A stretch of DNA of 64,000 nt from Primulina eburnea (Eukaryota; Streptophyta; Magnoliopsida; Lamiales; Gesneriaceae): the NCBI RefSeq assembly GCF_022965805.1, contig NW_027331452.1:248001-312000 (forward strand), given 5' to 3'. Below are positions 1 to 9,974 of this stretch, piece by piece. Under the pieces are notes generated by a model, which was given only the letters and a program-made list of their open reading frames with translations, was not told the DNA's origin and did no database searches. A program made the position numbers and the translations under genes. Numbering within the stretch: the stretch's first letter is position 1; each line of letters opens with the position of its first letter.

Positions 1-581
1 AGCAAAGTTTAGCCCATAGAAATGTCAATCCAAGTTCTTTTTAAGAATAGCACGCAAAAGTGTTCCCAAAGTTCTATTGACAACTTCAGTTTGTCCATCT
101 GTTTGAGGATGACAAGTAGTAGATTACAACAATATTGAGCAAAGTTTAGCCCATAAAGTAATCCAAAAATAGAATCCCTCCCCTTCTTAGTCCTAGGCAA
201 CCCCAAAATAAAGTGCATAGAAATGTCAATCCAAGTTCTTTTTAAGAATAGCACGCAAAAGTGTTCCAAAAGTTCTATTGACAACTTTAGTTTGTCCATC
301 TGTTTGAGGATGACAAGTAGTAGATTACAACAATATTGAGCAAAGTTTTGCCCATAAAGTAATCCAAAAATAGAATCCCTCCCCTTCTTAGTCCTAGGCA
401 ACCCCAAAATAAAGTGCATAGAAATGTCAATCCAAGTTCTTTTTAAGAATAGCACGCAAAAGTGTTCCCAAAGTTCTATTGACAACTTCGGTTTTTCCAT
501 TTGTTTGAGGATGACAAGTAGTAGATTACAACAATATTGAGCAAAGTTTAGCCCATAAAGTAATCCAAAAATTGAATCCCT
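1..581 (-). repeat. Integrase-derived satellite, array 1 (about 3 monomers)
   Basis: Tandem copies of the window's 200/201-bp satellite, read on the minus strand. The first copy is shortened: the unit jumps from 'agcccat' to 'agaaatg', losing roughly 70 bp. The array ends at 577-581 with TCCCT, the left copy of the target duplication of element A, and resumes at 9975, so arrays 1 and 2 were one array before A inserted. The open frames here (for example 9-647) are satellite read-through, not a gene. Confidence 0.95.
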
Positions 582-2742
582 TGAAAGCGGATCGGTTACG
601 GTGGCCGGAAGCGCAACGGAAGTTTTAAAAATCAAGTTTATAATCAAAAATTTCGGCCACCCCTATCTTTTGTGCAACAAATACAATAAAACACAAAAAT
701 GACATTCATAGTGTGTTTAAAAAATATACCTATCAATCTTTAAAAGATTGATTGTGGCTCCAACTTTGTTGTCAAACAACAAAGCTCTTCAAGGCATGAA
801 GATCTACAAGCTCCTCCTCCAAATCCTTGAATCTTTCCTTCTAATTAGGCCCACCACCAACTAGGTAGATCCCCTCATATTTTGCACTAGAAAAATATGA
901 GGATTTTTCAAAGAGAAGTGAGTATTATTCTTCAACAATTGAAGAACACAAAAAGGAGAAAAATGGAGAGAATATTGCAAGAGGAATTTCGGCCATGCTT
1001 GTGGAGAGGGAAGGGAGAATGAGTTAATTGCATGTCTTGGTTGTGAGAAAAGCAAAAAGCAAAAGGTGCATGCCTTGCATTATTTTAATAAAAAGTAATC
1101 TCCAACCCTTCACCTCCCATGCATGCATATAATATAGTTTTTAATCAAATTAAAAACTTTGGACTAAATTTAATTATCTCAAACACATTTGAGACTAATT
1201 AAACATTACTTGAATTTACCCAAGTCCCACTAGTTAAATAATTATTTTAATTGAGCTCTACAAGACTCAATATAATTTAATTAATTCAACACTTGAATTA
1301 ATTTAATTATTTGGACTCTACTAGGTCCACTAGTGTTTAATTAATTCAACACTTGAATTAATTTATTTAGTCCATAATAATGTTTATGAAAATCACAATT
1401 TTCAATTACATTATTCACTTGGCCAAATTTTAATTTAGGAACACTTCCATAAATCAAAATTTACATTTCTCTCATAGAAGTCATACTTCTATTTTTCTTT
1501 GCACTTATAAACTCATTTATAAGTCGTTCAACACATTGAACTATTTTCTCCTTTATAGAAGTCATACTTCTAATTTTCCTTACGCTTATAAACTCCTTTA
1601 TAAGCCGTTCAACACATTGAACTATTTTTACTTCTCATCGGGATTTACAAAGCTAGTACTTGTGTGGCCCTCAATGGTTCATTGATACAACTAGCCGTGG
1701 GTTCACATCTCCATGTGATTCGGACTAAACATGTCCTTATTCGAGCATACCCCAATTGCTCCATTCTTACTTATCAACTCCTTGATAGTAAGAACGTCAG
1801 AACTCAAGTCTGATAGTACCCAACCAATCACGTTAAACGCCTAGCAGCATCGCTTACGTGATTCCCTAGGTATCACATGATAGTGCCTGCAAGAACCATT
1901 CAATTATGGTTAGCGTACAGTACGGTCCCTTCAACTCATATATCCCGATCGATTCGACAACTATTGGTCTATCGAGAGTTGTCAATGAATCGATACTATG
2001 TGTCATGTTGTAGTTGCATCGATGGTGCAATCTATGAAACACCTTTCATAATTACAACCATACTCTGGCCAGAGATTTCGATCTACATACACATGATAAC
2101 ACATAGGATATCCATACCCGAAGGTAAGCGGTGAATCCCCGACTACAATGCATCGACTCCTATGTGTTTCGACAGAACACCCAACCTTGCCACCTGATGA
2201 CCCCATGAGAGTCGGTAAACAAGTCAAAGTGTAATTCTAGCACATAGAGTCTCAATGTTGTCCCGGGTCATAAGGACTAATTCTGTACAACCATAAACCA
2301 GGACTTTTCCACTCGATAAGTGAGAACCACTTGGAAAGTCCTTTTATGGAGGGTTGTTCAGTGCACTCTACAAGGAGCACCTATCTGCATGTTCGGACAT
2401 CACAATGTCCCCTACCAATGAAACATGGTACTCACATCGCAGATACTAGTCTCTAACTCGAGCGGCCTATATCCTTCTTAGTGGCGGCTGAATCGACTAG
2501 GAACCGTTTAGAATATACAGTATTACAAATATGAGTTTCATGATACTCATCATATGAGCATCTCATATTCTTTCTACTATTTGTATATTCAAGGGCTTTA
2601 TCTATGCAGCTAGCATGGGTATACAGATAAAGATTTGCCAAAATAATAATTTCAAATATTATTAAAATAAAGATTGCTTATTCATAGAGTTTCATTGTGA
2701 ACACTCGGCCAACACTTGGCTCGACGGGCACCTACTCTAACA
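582..2742 (-). repeat. Element A 3' LTR
   Basis: Left LTR of A, 2161 bp, TG...CA ends on the minus strand, matching 7814-9974 almost base for base. It contains AT-rich direct repeats (cttgaattaatttaatta-like, around 1270-1370) and a duplicated 'tatagaagtcatacttct' motif near 1475 and 1556. Small open frames inside it (861-1055, 1877-2134, 2003-2227, 2453-2641) recur in every LTR copy and resemble no protein I know. Confidence 0.95.
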
Positions 2743-2753
2743 ATCTCCCACTT
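2743..2753 (-). promoter_or_regulatory. Element A polypurine tract
   Basis: On the minus strand the sequence AAGTGGGAGAT directly abuts the 3' LTR start TGTTAGAG. This is the expected place and composition of a plus-strand priming polypurine tract in plant copia elements. Confidence 0.85.
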
Positions 2754-2756
2754 GCA

Positions 2757-3242
2757 CTAGAGCCAACTACCCATATGCTTAAAACCCATTGATTCGCGAT
2801 GCTTGTCGAATAATGGTCCAGGTAAAGGCTTAGCTAGTGGATCAACAACATTATCTGCGGAGCCGACTGTGTCAAAAGACACTTCTCTACTTTCCACAAT
2901 CTCTCCGAGGATGTGGTACTTTATCAATACTAGTTTGGATTTCTGATGAGACCTAGGCTCCTTTGCTTGAGCTATAGCTCCCGTGTTGTCACACAACACC
3001 GGGATAGGAGCAACTCCATTAGGAATGACGCCCAACTCTTGGACGAAATTCCTTATCCAAACAGCCTCCCTTGCTGCATCTGATGCAGCAATGTATTCGG
3101 CCTCTGTGCTGGAATCCGTAATATTGTCTTGCTTGGAACTCTTCCAAGAGACTGCAGCACCATTGAGCATGAATACAAAACCAGAGGTTGACTTCGAGTC
3201 ATCGATATCGCTTTGGAAGCTAGAGTCGGTATAGCCTTCCAA
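2757..3242 (-). pseudogene. Element A RNase H domain (open but isolated)
   Basis: A 161-codon open segment, the C-terminal RNase H of copia pol. Visible motifs in order are [11 protein letters not shown] (first Asp), [13 protein letters not shown] (Glu), [15 protein letters not shown] (second catalytic Asp) and VDPLAKPLP near the end. The same segment in element B (31699-32256) extends further upstream (MKDILKLLRR...), so here the 5' portion is shifted out of frame. It would normally act as part of the RT-RNase H protein, degrading the RNA template in the particle. Alone, without a working RT, it is a relic, although its residues look intact. Confidence 0.85.
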
Positions 3243-3550
3243 TTTTAGTTCTCCACCCCATAGACCAAGAACACTTTATTGGTCCTTCTCAACTACTTGA
3301 GGATGTCTTTCACAGCTTTCAGGTGTGGAAGACCAGGGTTCGAATGATATCATTTCACTACATATAGTGCAAACGCCACGTCAGGACGTGTAGATATCAT
3401 CCCATACATGATATTACCAATTTCCGAAGCATACGGAATGCGTGTCATCGCCACTATCTCTGCATCTGTCTTGGGAGACAGACTTGGATAGGGACACGCC
3501 ATGACACACTGGTAGATGTCCTCTCATGGACTCATCCATCGAGAACTGCT

Positions 3551-4017
3551 TCACGATGGTATCAATGTATGTGGACTGGGTGAGACCAAGCCATCTTTTC
3601 GATCTATCTCAATAGATCTGTATCCCAATACAAAAGATGCTTCACCCAAGTCCTTCATCGAGAACTTACTTGCTAACCATATCTTTGTTGATTGCAACAT
3701 TCCTACATCATTCCCAATGAGTAGAATGTTATCAACATATAACACCAGGAATGTCACAACACTCCCACTGACCTTCTTATACACATAGGGTCCCTCATGA
3801 TTCTTAGTAAATCAAACTATTTGATTGTACTGTCGAATCTGAGGTTCCAACTTCTAGATGCCTGCTTTAGATCATAAATAGATCTCTGAAGTTTGCATAC
3901 CATATGCTCACTTCCGATAGATGTAAACCCTTCAGGTTTAGACATGTAAATAACTTTCTTAAAATCCCCATTTAAGAAAGTTTGTCTTGACATCCATCTG
4001 CCATATCTCATAGTCAT
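3551..4017 (-). pseudogene. Element A reverse transcriptase fragments
   Basis: Two out-of-frame pieces of a copia RT. The upstream piece (3817-4017) carries FLNGDFKKVIYMSKPEGF and KLQRSIYDLKQASRSWNL, typical of RT fingers and palm. A frameshift lies just before FLNGD, breaking the MDVKTAF-type motif that holds the first catalytic Asp. The downstream piece (3551-3784) carries LVLYVDNILLIGND and FSMKDLGEASFVLG. The active-site motif, YVDD in copia elements, reads YVDN here, from codons gat aac. Between the pieces a TAG stop and a one-base frame change occur, both also present in element B. Confidence 0.88.
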
Positions 4018-5128
4018 ACTATGCAGCTATGGCTAATAAAATCCTTATGGACTTGAACATTGCGATTGGGAAAAGGTTTCCTCAAAGTCAACTCCTTGTC
4101 TTTGAGTACATCCTTTTGCCACCAATCGCGCCTTGAAGGTCAACACCTTCCCATCCTCCCCAAGTCCCTGTGGGAACAGTTCCCACAGGTGGATCCACAA
4201 GATCCTACACTTGGTTCGAATGCATGGAATTCAACTCAGATTCCATTTCTTCAAGTCACTTGGATGAATTGGCATCAGATAACGCTTCCTTGAAGGTCCA
4301 TGGATCACATCCATGGTTAGGCTCATCATGGCCTTCTTCAAGAAGCTGACCATACCTCATAGGTGGTCTCGAGACTTTCTCGTATCTGCTAGGAGCTTGT
4401 ATCTCCTCTCTTGGCTCATCGGGTGTGGGTTCTATAATTGTGGGTTTCTCTCGAACCTCTTCGAGTTCTATCATCTCCCTTTTTCTATCCAATAGAAAAT
4501 CCCTTTCAAAAAGGTTGCATTCCTAGAAACAAACACCTTTGTTTCTTGGGGATGATAGAAATAATATCCAACTTAATTCCTTGGATATCCCACAAAGTAA
4601 CATAAAATGGATCAACAATCCAATTTATCTCCCACTACCTGCTTCACATAAGCAGGGCTCCCCATATTCTAAGATAAGAATATTTGGGAGGCTTACCCAT
4701 CCATATCTCATATGGTATCTGCCTTTGAATGGACATTTAGTAGAATATCTTTTACTTTTAAGTTATAGAGATCGTTTTCAAGTTCTCAAGTACCAATTAA
4801 ACATTCATTCTTGTAAATGTTGCAAACACCTTTGCTAAATAAACAAGAATATCCATTTTTATCACAATAGAAATGGAAACAATGTTTTACACCAAACAGG
4901 TACAAACAAAACATCTCTTAAAATTAACTTAAAGTCATTGTTCAACAATAAGTAAACATCCTTAATAGCCTTGGCAGCAACTCTTGCTCCATTGCCCATC
5001 CTCAAGAAGGTCACACCTTCCTTAAGCTTCCTACTTCTTCCCATCACCTGTAACCCATTACAGAGATGTGAGTCACAACCGGTATCTAATACCCAAGAAG
5101 TAGAGTTAATTAAAATGTTTACTTAAAT

Positions 5129-5995
5129 TTAGAACATACCGTTTCCAGAACACTTCTGGGCAAGATATTCTTTGCAATTACGCCTCCAATGTCCAGGCTT
5201 CTTGCAGTGATGACACACATCATCAGTCTTGTCAGCCTTAACTGGTCTGGCTGTCTCAACAGGATTCGGAGATTGCCTCAACAAGGGCACGTTCTTTTTG
5301 GGACGTTGGAAAGAACTCTTCTTTCCCTTCCCATGTGGATCAATCTTCGTACCAGATGAAGAACCCACATAAAGAACCAACTTCTCTTCCTTGATGGTGG
5401 ATTCAAACGTAACAAGCATGTTCACCAACTCCTCAAGGGTCGGTTCCATCTTGTTCATGTTGAAATTCACCACAAAAGGATCAAATGAGCTAGGCAGCGA
5501 TAACAGCAACATGTCGGTGGTCAACTCCGAAGGCAGGATCAGATCCATGCCAACGAGCTTGTCCACGAGCCCGATCACCTTTAGGCCATGCTCATGGACC
5601 GAGGTCCCCTCTCGCATGCGCAAAGTGATCAGCTCCTTGACGGTAGCATGCCTAAGAGGACGCGTTTGCTCTCCAAAGAGCTCTTTGAGATGCAAATGAA
5701 TGTCAGCAGCACTCTTTGCACCCTCAAAACGCCTCTGTAGCTCATCGTTCATAGAAGTCAGCATATAACACCTGGCTATCAAGTCATGGTCACACCATTC
5801 CTTGTAAGCCTGCAATTCCTCAGGATTGCAGTCAGTCGGAGCCTCAACAGGGGGCGACTGAGTTAGTGTATATGTTACCCTTTCCGAATTTAAGACTATT
5901 TTCAAATTTCTTAGCCAAGTGAGGTAATTAGGTCTGGTTAACATGTGTTTGTCGAGTATTGCAGATATCGGATTGCGAATCGAAGACATTGTCAA
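5129..5995 (-). CDS. gag: Element A gag polyprotein (copia type), intact ORF
   Basis: A 288-aa copia Gag, the nucleocapsid/capsid protein that forms the cytoplasmic virus-like particle and packages element RNA. The N-terminal part has the plant copia Gag signature (LTRPNYLTWLRNLKIVLNSE), followed by ELQRRFEGAKSAADIHLHLK and LVGMDLILPSELTTDMLLLS. A CCHC zinc knuckle CHHCKKPGHWRRNC lies near residues 261-274. The start could be Met1 or Met3 (MTMSS); element B begins at the second, MSS. Gag is the only element gene that remains open, and it is matched closely by B (34070-34930), which suggests selection for supply of particle protein. The stop TAA at 5129-5131 is followed in the same frame by ATT and a second TAA before the protease frame opens. 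Confidence 0.93.
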   Translation of the reverse strand: MTMSSIRNPISAILDKHMLTRPNYLTWLRNLKIVLNSERVTYTLTQSPPVEAPTDCNPEELQAYKEWCDHDLIARCYMLTSMNDELQRRFEGAKSAADIHLHLKELFGEQTRPLRHATVKELITLRMREGTSVHEHGLKVIGLVDKLVGMDLILPSELTTDMLLLSLPSSFDPFVVNFNMNKMEPTLEELVNMLVTFESTIKEEKLVLYVGSSSGTKIDPHGKGKKSSFQRPKKNVPLLRQSPNPVETARPVKADKTDDVCHHCKKPGHWRRNCKEYLAQKCSGNGMF

Positions 5996-7799
5996 AATTT
6001 GTACTGAAAAGTAAAACAGATAAATGTTGATGACTATTTAAAATATTTGGTAAGATATAAAGTATGGACTTTAACTTTATAAATATTTACTCCCACTGTT
6101 TTGACATCTTTCACTACCCTCTGGTGAAGACGGGAAACTCCTTTCCTCAGTAGGTACGTAAGGTCCAATTAGCGAATTATGATCCCGAATAATATCAGCC
6201 AATCACAATTCCTAAAAGGTAGTTTCCAATTGCATCACAATGCAACCCTCTACGTAAACTTTTGTCTCACGTTTGATTAGGACCCAATAATATGACGTCG
6301 TTCATCTTCACGTGTCAAGCCTTACCCATCGATGTTGAACCTTAATGGACGGTCGCCATGAGTTCCCTCAATAATATGAGCCGAAATCATGGGAGTTCCA
6401 CGTAGTTCACATCACTATGTCAATGGATGTCACAGCTTTCCGGCACTCTGAGGCTCCCCCAATAATATGAGCCGAGCCCCGAGTACGGGTAGCGTTCATC
6501 ATGCACCCATTGTCGATGGAAGACAAGGAAATTATAAACAAATTTATAATTCCCCTTTTCGGGCTTGATATTAATTTTGAATCTTATTCAAAATGAGGGT
6601 TTTTTAATTTTGAAAGGTCTCATCATTAATTTTATTTTAAAAGCTCGCCATGTTTGATCGTATGTTTGCCGGATTCATGCAACTTTGTTATTATAATAAT
6701 AATAACGCACATACTCATTATTTATAACATATCATGCATATATCATAAATAGAAAACAATACAAGGATGATCAATCGCCCCAAAACTAATGGCCCGTGTG
6801 AGCCAAACACGGGCCTAGGTCCAATCCTAGGGTAAATGCACGGGATGCAATGCAACTAAATTATTACATTAGCATCCAATATTACATGTCTTCGATCTTC
6901 ATAATCACCAAGGCCACCATCTTCCAATCTTGATCTTCCCCTATTCTAATATTTACAAATAAATATCCATGGCACATAGGGATACATCTCATGGGGTGGG
7001 AACGGGCCATAAACCAAGCCCACTTGATAAATTGATAATTATTACAATCATTCAACACAAATATCCTAGCATACACCTAGCAAATTGGGCTTGGGCTTTT
7101 GATCATCCTTCATGCATAATATCACATATCATACACCATCAATTAATTATCACTATAATTAATTGATCCAATATTATATATCTTGATCCAATCACTAACC
7201 GCCACAATTATAAATTAAATTAACAAAGTATACAAACACCTTTGTCTACTTTCAAATTAATTTATTTATAATCGAATTTCTTGTAAATCACCATTTACTA
7301 TAAATAATTGAAGTCCAACTTAAATTATTTATTTCATGAGAAAATATTTGCAACTTTTGTAATTTTAAACTTAAGGGTCCAAAAAATCATTTTTCACCAA
7401 AAACATTTTCGGCCCATTTAAAATTCACAAACATGTTAGCCATCCAATGGCCCAACAACTCAAGGCCCATGACACTTTGATAATCCAAAACACTTTTGGA
7501 AACCCTAGTCGTCATCGCCGTCGCCGGAGCTCCGTCGCCGGATTCCGGCCAACAACAAAAATTTTTTTTTTTTTATTATTAAAAATGATGGGGCTGTTCG
7601 GGCAGCCCCTCGGGCTGCCATAGCTGCCCGAAACGGGCAGCCCCTCGGGCAGCCCGAGCTGCCCGACACGGGCAGCAACTTGCTGCCCGAATTTTTCCCC
7701 ATAAACGGCCCTCGATTTGTTGCAAAAACACACTCATGCGGTTAGAAATCGATCTCAACATAATATATATTGTATTTGCTACACAAAAACGTAACCATA
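5996..7799 (-). other. Element A long untranslated leader
   Basis: About 1.8 kb between primer site and gag with no recognisable gene. It holds a repeated 'aataatatga(gc)' motif near 6188, 6289, 6370 and 6461, the inverted pair cccgtgtg...cacggg near 6793-6812, a poly-T run at 7561-7575 and a GC-rich inverted-repeat cluster at 7590-7690. Small open frames (6882-7166, 7505-7761) are chance or hairpin shadows. Confidence 0.7.
7590..7692. repeat. GC-rich inverted-repeat cluster in element A leader
   Basis: Several copies of gggcagccc / ctgcccg and their complements alternate over about 100 bp (e.g. gggcagcccctcgggc, gggcagcccgagctgcccg). They can fold into stable hairpins close to the primer site. 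The equivalent cluster in element B is at 36541-36632. A packaging or dimerisation role is possible but is only inference. Confidence 0.75.
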
Positions 7800-7811
7800 G
7801 CTCGGATACGA
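7800..7811 (-). promoter_or_regulatory. Element A primer-binding site (two mismatches)
   Basis: Two bases inside the 5' LTR edge, the minus strand reads TCGTATCCGAGC. The plant initiator tRNA-Met primer site is TGGTATCAGAGC, as in element B at 36741-36752, so A differs at two of twelve positions. Confidence 0.8.
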
Positions 7812-7813
7812 CT

Positions 7814-9974
7814 TGAAAGCGGATCGGTTACGGTGGCCGGAAGCGCAACGGAAGTTTTAAAAATCAAGTTTATAATCAAAAATTTCGGCCACCCCTATCT
7901 TTTGTGCAACAAATACAATAAAACACAAAAATGACATTCATAGTGTGTTTAGAAAATATACCTATCAATCTTTAAAAGATTGATTGTGGCTCCAACTTTG
8001 TTGTCAAACAACAAAGCTCTTCAAGGCATGAAGATCTACAAGCTCCTCCTCCAAATCCTTGAATCTTTCCTTCTAATTAGGCCCACCACCAACTAGGTAG
8101 ATCCCCTCATATTTTGCACTAGAAAAATATGAGGATTTTTCAAAGAGAAGTGAGTATTATTCTTCAACAATTGAAGAACACAAAAAGGAGAAAAATGGAG
8201 AGAATATTGCAAGAGGAATTTCGGCCATGCTTGTGGAGAGGGAAGGGAGAATGAGTTAATTGCATGTCTTGGTTGTGAGAAAAGCAAAAAGCAAAAGGTG
8301 CATGCCTTGCATTATTTTAATAAAAAGTAATCTCCAACCCTTCACCTCCCATGCATGCATATAATATAGTTTTTAATCAAATTAAAAACTTTGGACTAAA
8401 TTTAATTATCTCAAACACATTTGAGACTAATTAAACATTACTTGAATTTACCCAAGTCCCACTAGTTAAATAATTATTTTAATTGAGCTCTACAAGACTC
8501 AATATAATTTAATTAATTCAACACTTGAATTAATTTAATTATTTGGACTCTACTAGGTCCACTAGTGTTTAATTAATTCAACACTTGAATTAATTTATTT
8601 AGTCCATAATAATGTTTATGAAAATCACAATTTTCAATTACATTATTCACTTGGCCAAATTTTAATTTAGGAACACTTCCATAAATCAAAATTTACATTT
8701 CTCTCATAGAAGTCATACTTCTATTTTTCTTTGCACTTATAAACTCATTTATAAGTCGTTCAACACATTGAACTATTTTCTCCTTTATAGAAGTCATACT
8801 TCTAATTTTCCTTACGCTTATAAACTCCTTTATAAGCCGTTCAACACATTGAACTATTTTTACTTCTCATCGGGATTTATAAAGCTAGTACTTGTGTGGC
8901 CCTCAATGGTTCATTGATACAACTAGCCGTGGGTTCACATCTCCATGTGATTCGGACTAAACATGTCCTTATTCGAGCATACCCCAATTGCTCCATTCTT
9001 ACTTATCAACTCCTTGATAGTAAGAACGTCAGAACTCAAGTCTGATAGTACCCAACCAATCACGTTAAACGCCTAGCAGCATCGCTTACGTGATTCCCTA
9101 GGTATCACATGATAGTGCCTGCAAGAACCATTCAATTATGGTTAGCGTACAGTACGGTCCCTTCAACTCATATATCCCGATCGATTCGACAACCATTGGT
9201 TTATCGAGAGTTGTCAATGAATCGATACTATGTGTCATGTCGTAGTTGCATCGATGGTGCAATCTATGAAACACCTTTCATAATTACAACCATACTCTGG
9301 CCAGAGATTTCGATCTACATACACATGATAACACATAGGATATCCATACCCGAAGGTAAGCGGTGAATCCCCGACTACAATGCATCGACTCCTATGTGTT
9401 TCGACAGAACACCCAACCTTGCCACCTGATGACCCCATGAGAGTCGGTAAACAAGTCAAAGTGTAATTCTAGCACATAGAGTCTCAATGTTGTCCCGGGT
9501 CATAAGGACTAATTCTGTACAACCATAAACCAGGACTTTTCCACTCGATAAGTGAGAACCACTTGGAAAGTCCTTTTATGGAGGGTTGTTCAGTGCACTC
9601 TACAAGGAGCACCTATCTGCATGTTCGGACATCACAATGTCCCCTACCAATGAAACATGGTACTCACATCGCAGATACTAGTCTCTAACTCGAGCGGCCT
9701 ATATCCTTCTTAGTGGCGGCTGAATCGACTAGGAACCGTTTAGAATATACAGTATTACAAATATGAGTTTCATGATACTCATCATATGAGCATCTCATAT
9801 TCTTTCTACTATTTGTATATTCAAGGGCTTTATCTATGCAGCTAGCATGGGTATACAGATAAAGATTTGCCAAAATAATAATTTCAAATATTATTAAAAT
9901 AAAGATTGCTTATTCATAGAGTTTCATTGTGAACACTCGGCCAACACTTGGCTCGACGGGCACCTACTCTAACA
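7814..9974 (-). repeat. Element A 5' LTR
   Basis: Right LTR of A, 2161 bp, nearly identical to 582-2742. Differences seen include aaa/aga near 7950, aca/ata near 8880, two in 'acaaccattggtttat' near 9192-9201, and tgt/tgc near 9240. It would carry the element promoter on the minus strand; I did not identify a convincing TATA box. Confidence 0.95.

Larger units (their letters stand above)
2757..5117 (-). pseudogene. pol: Element A pol remnant (protease, integrase C-term, RT, RNase H)
   Basis: Broken copia polyprotein on the minus strand. About 5080-5040 encodes a protease end (VLDTGCDSHLCNGLQVMGRS, aspartyl motif DTG), followed to about 4735 by the GAG-pre-integrase region in shifting frames. 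The integrase zinc-binding and catalytic core is absent: sequence jumps near 4735 to the integrase C-terminus (PYEIW-like, then FVSRNATFLE-like). At 4256-4492 lies the integrase-RT linker (RYGQLLEEGHDEPNHGCDP). RT follows at 4017-3551 (FLNGDFKKVIYMSKPEGF; LVLYVDNILLIGND), then RNase H at 3242-2757. Frameshifts and stops lie between segments, for example a TAG after FDSTIK near 3816. The catalytic YVDD is YVDN. The gene cannot make a working polymerase. Family assignment is firm; exact segment edges are approximate. Confidence 0.88.
582..9974 (-). mobile_element. Element A: Ty1/copia LTR retrotransposon, non-autonomous
   Basis: Complete copia element in minus orientation inside the satellite. 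Two 2161-bp LTRs (582-2742 and 7814-9974) begin TGTTAGAG and end GCTTTCA on the minus strand. They are flanked by the 5-bp target duplication TCCCT at 577-581 and 9975-9979. Reading on the minus strand, the order is 5' LTR, tRNA-Met primer site, a leader of about 1.8 kb, gag, a protease remnant, damaged integrase C-terminus, RT and RNase H, polypurine tract, 3' LTR. RNase H after RT and integrase before RT is the copia order. I noticed about five differences between the LTRs, which implies a recent insertion. The pol region is broken, so movement must have relied on enzymes from elsewhere. Confidence 0.95.

Noticed and set aside
1877..2134. Conserved small ORFs in the copia LTRs (85, 74 and 62 codons), repeated in four LTRs
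   Set aside because: Conservation is explained by LTR identity and recent insertion. No protein family is recognised and frames overlap on opposite strands.
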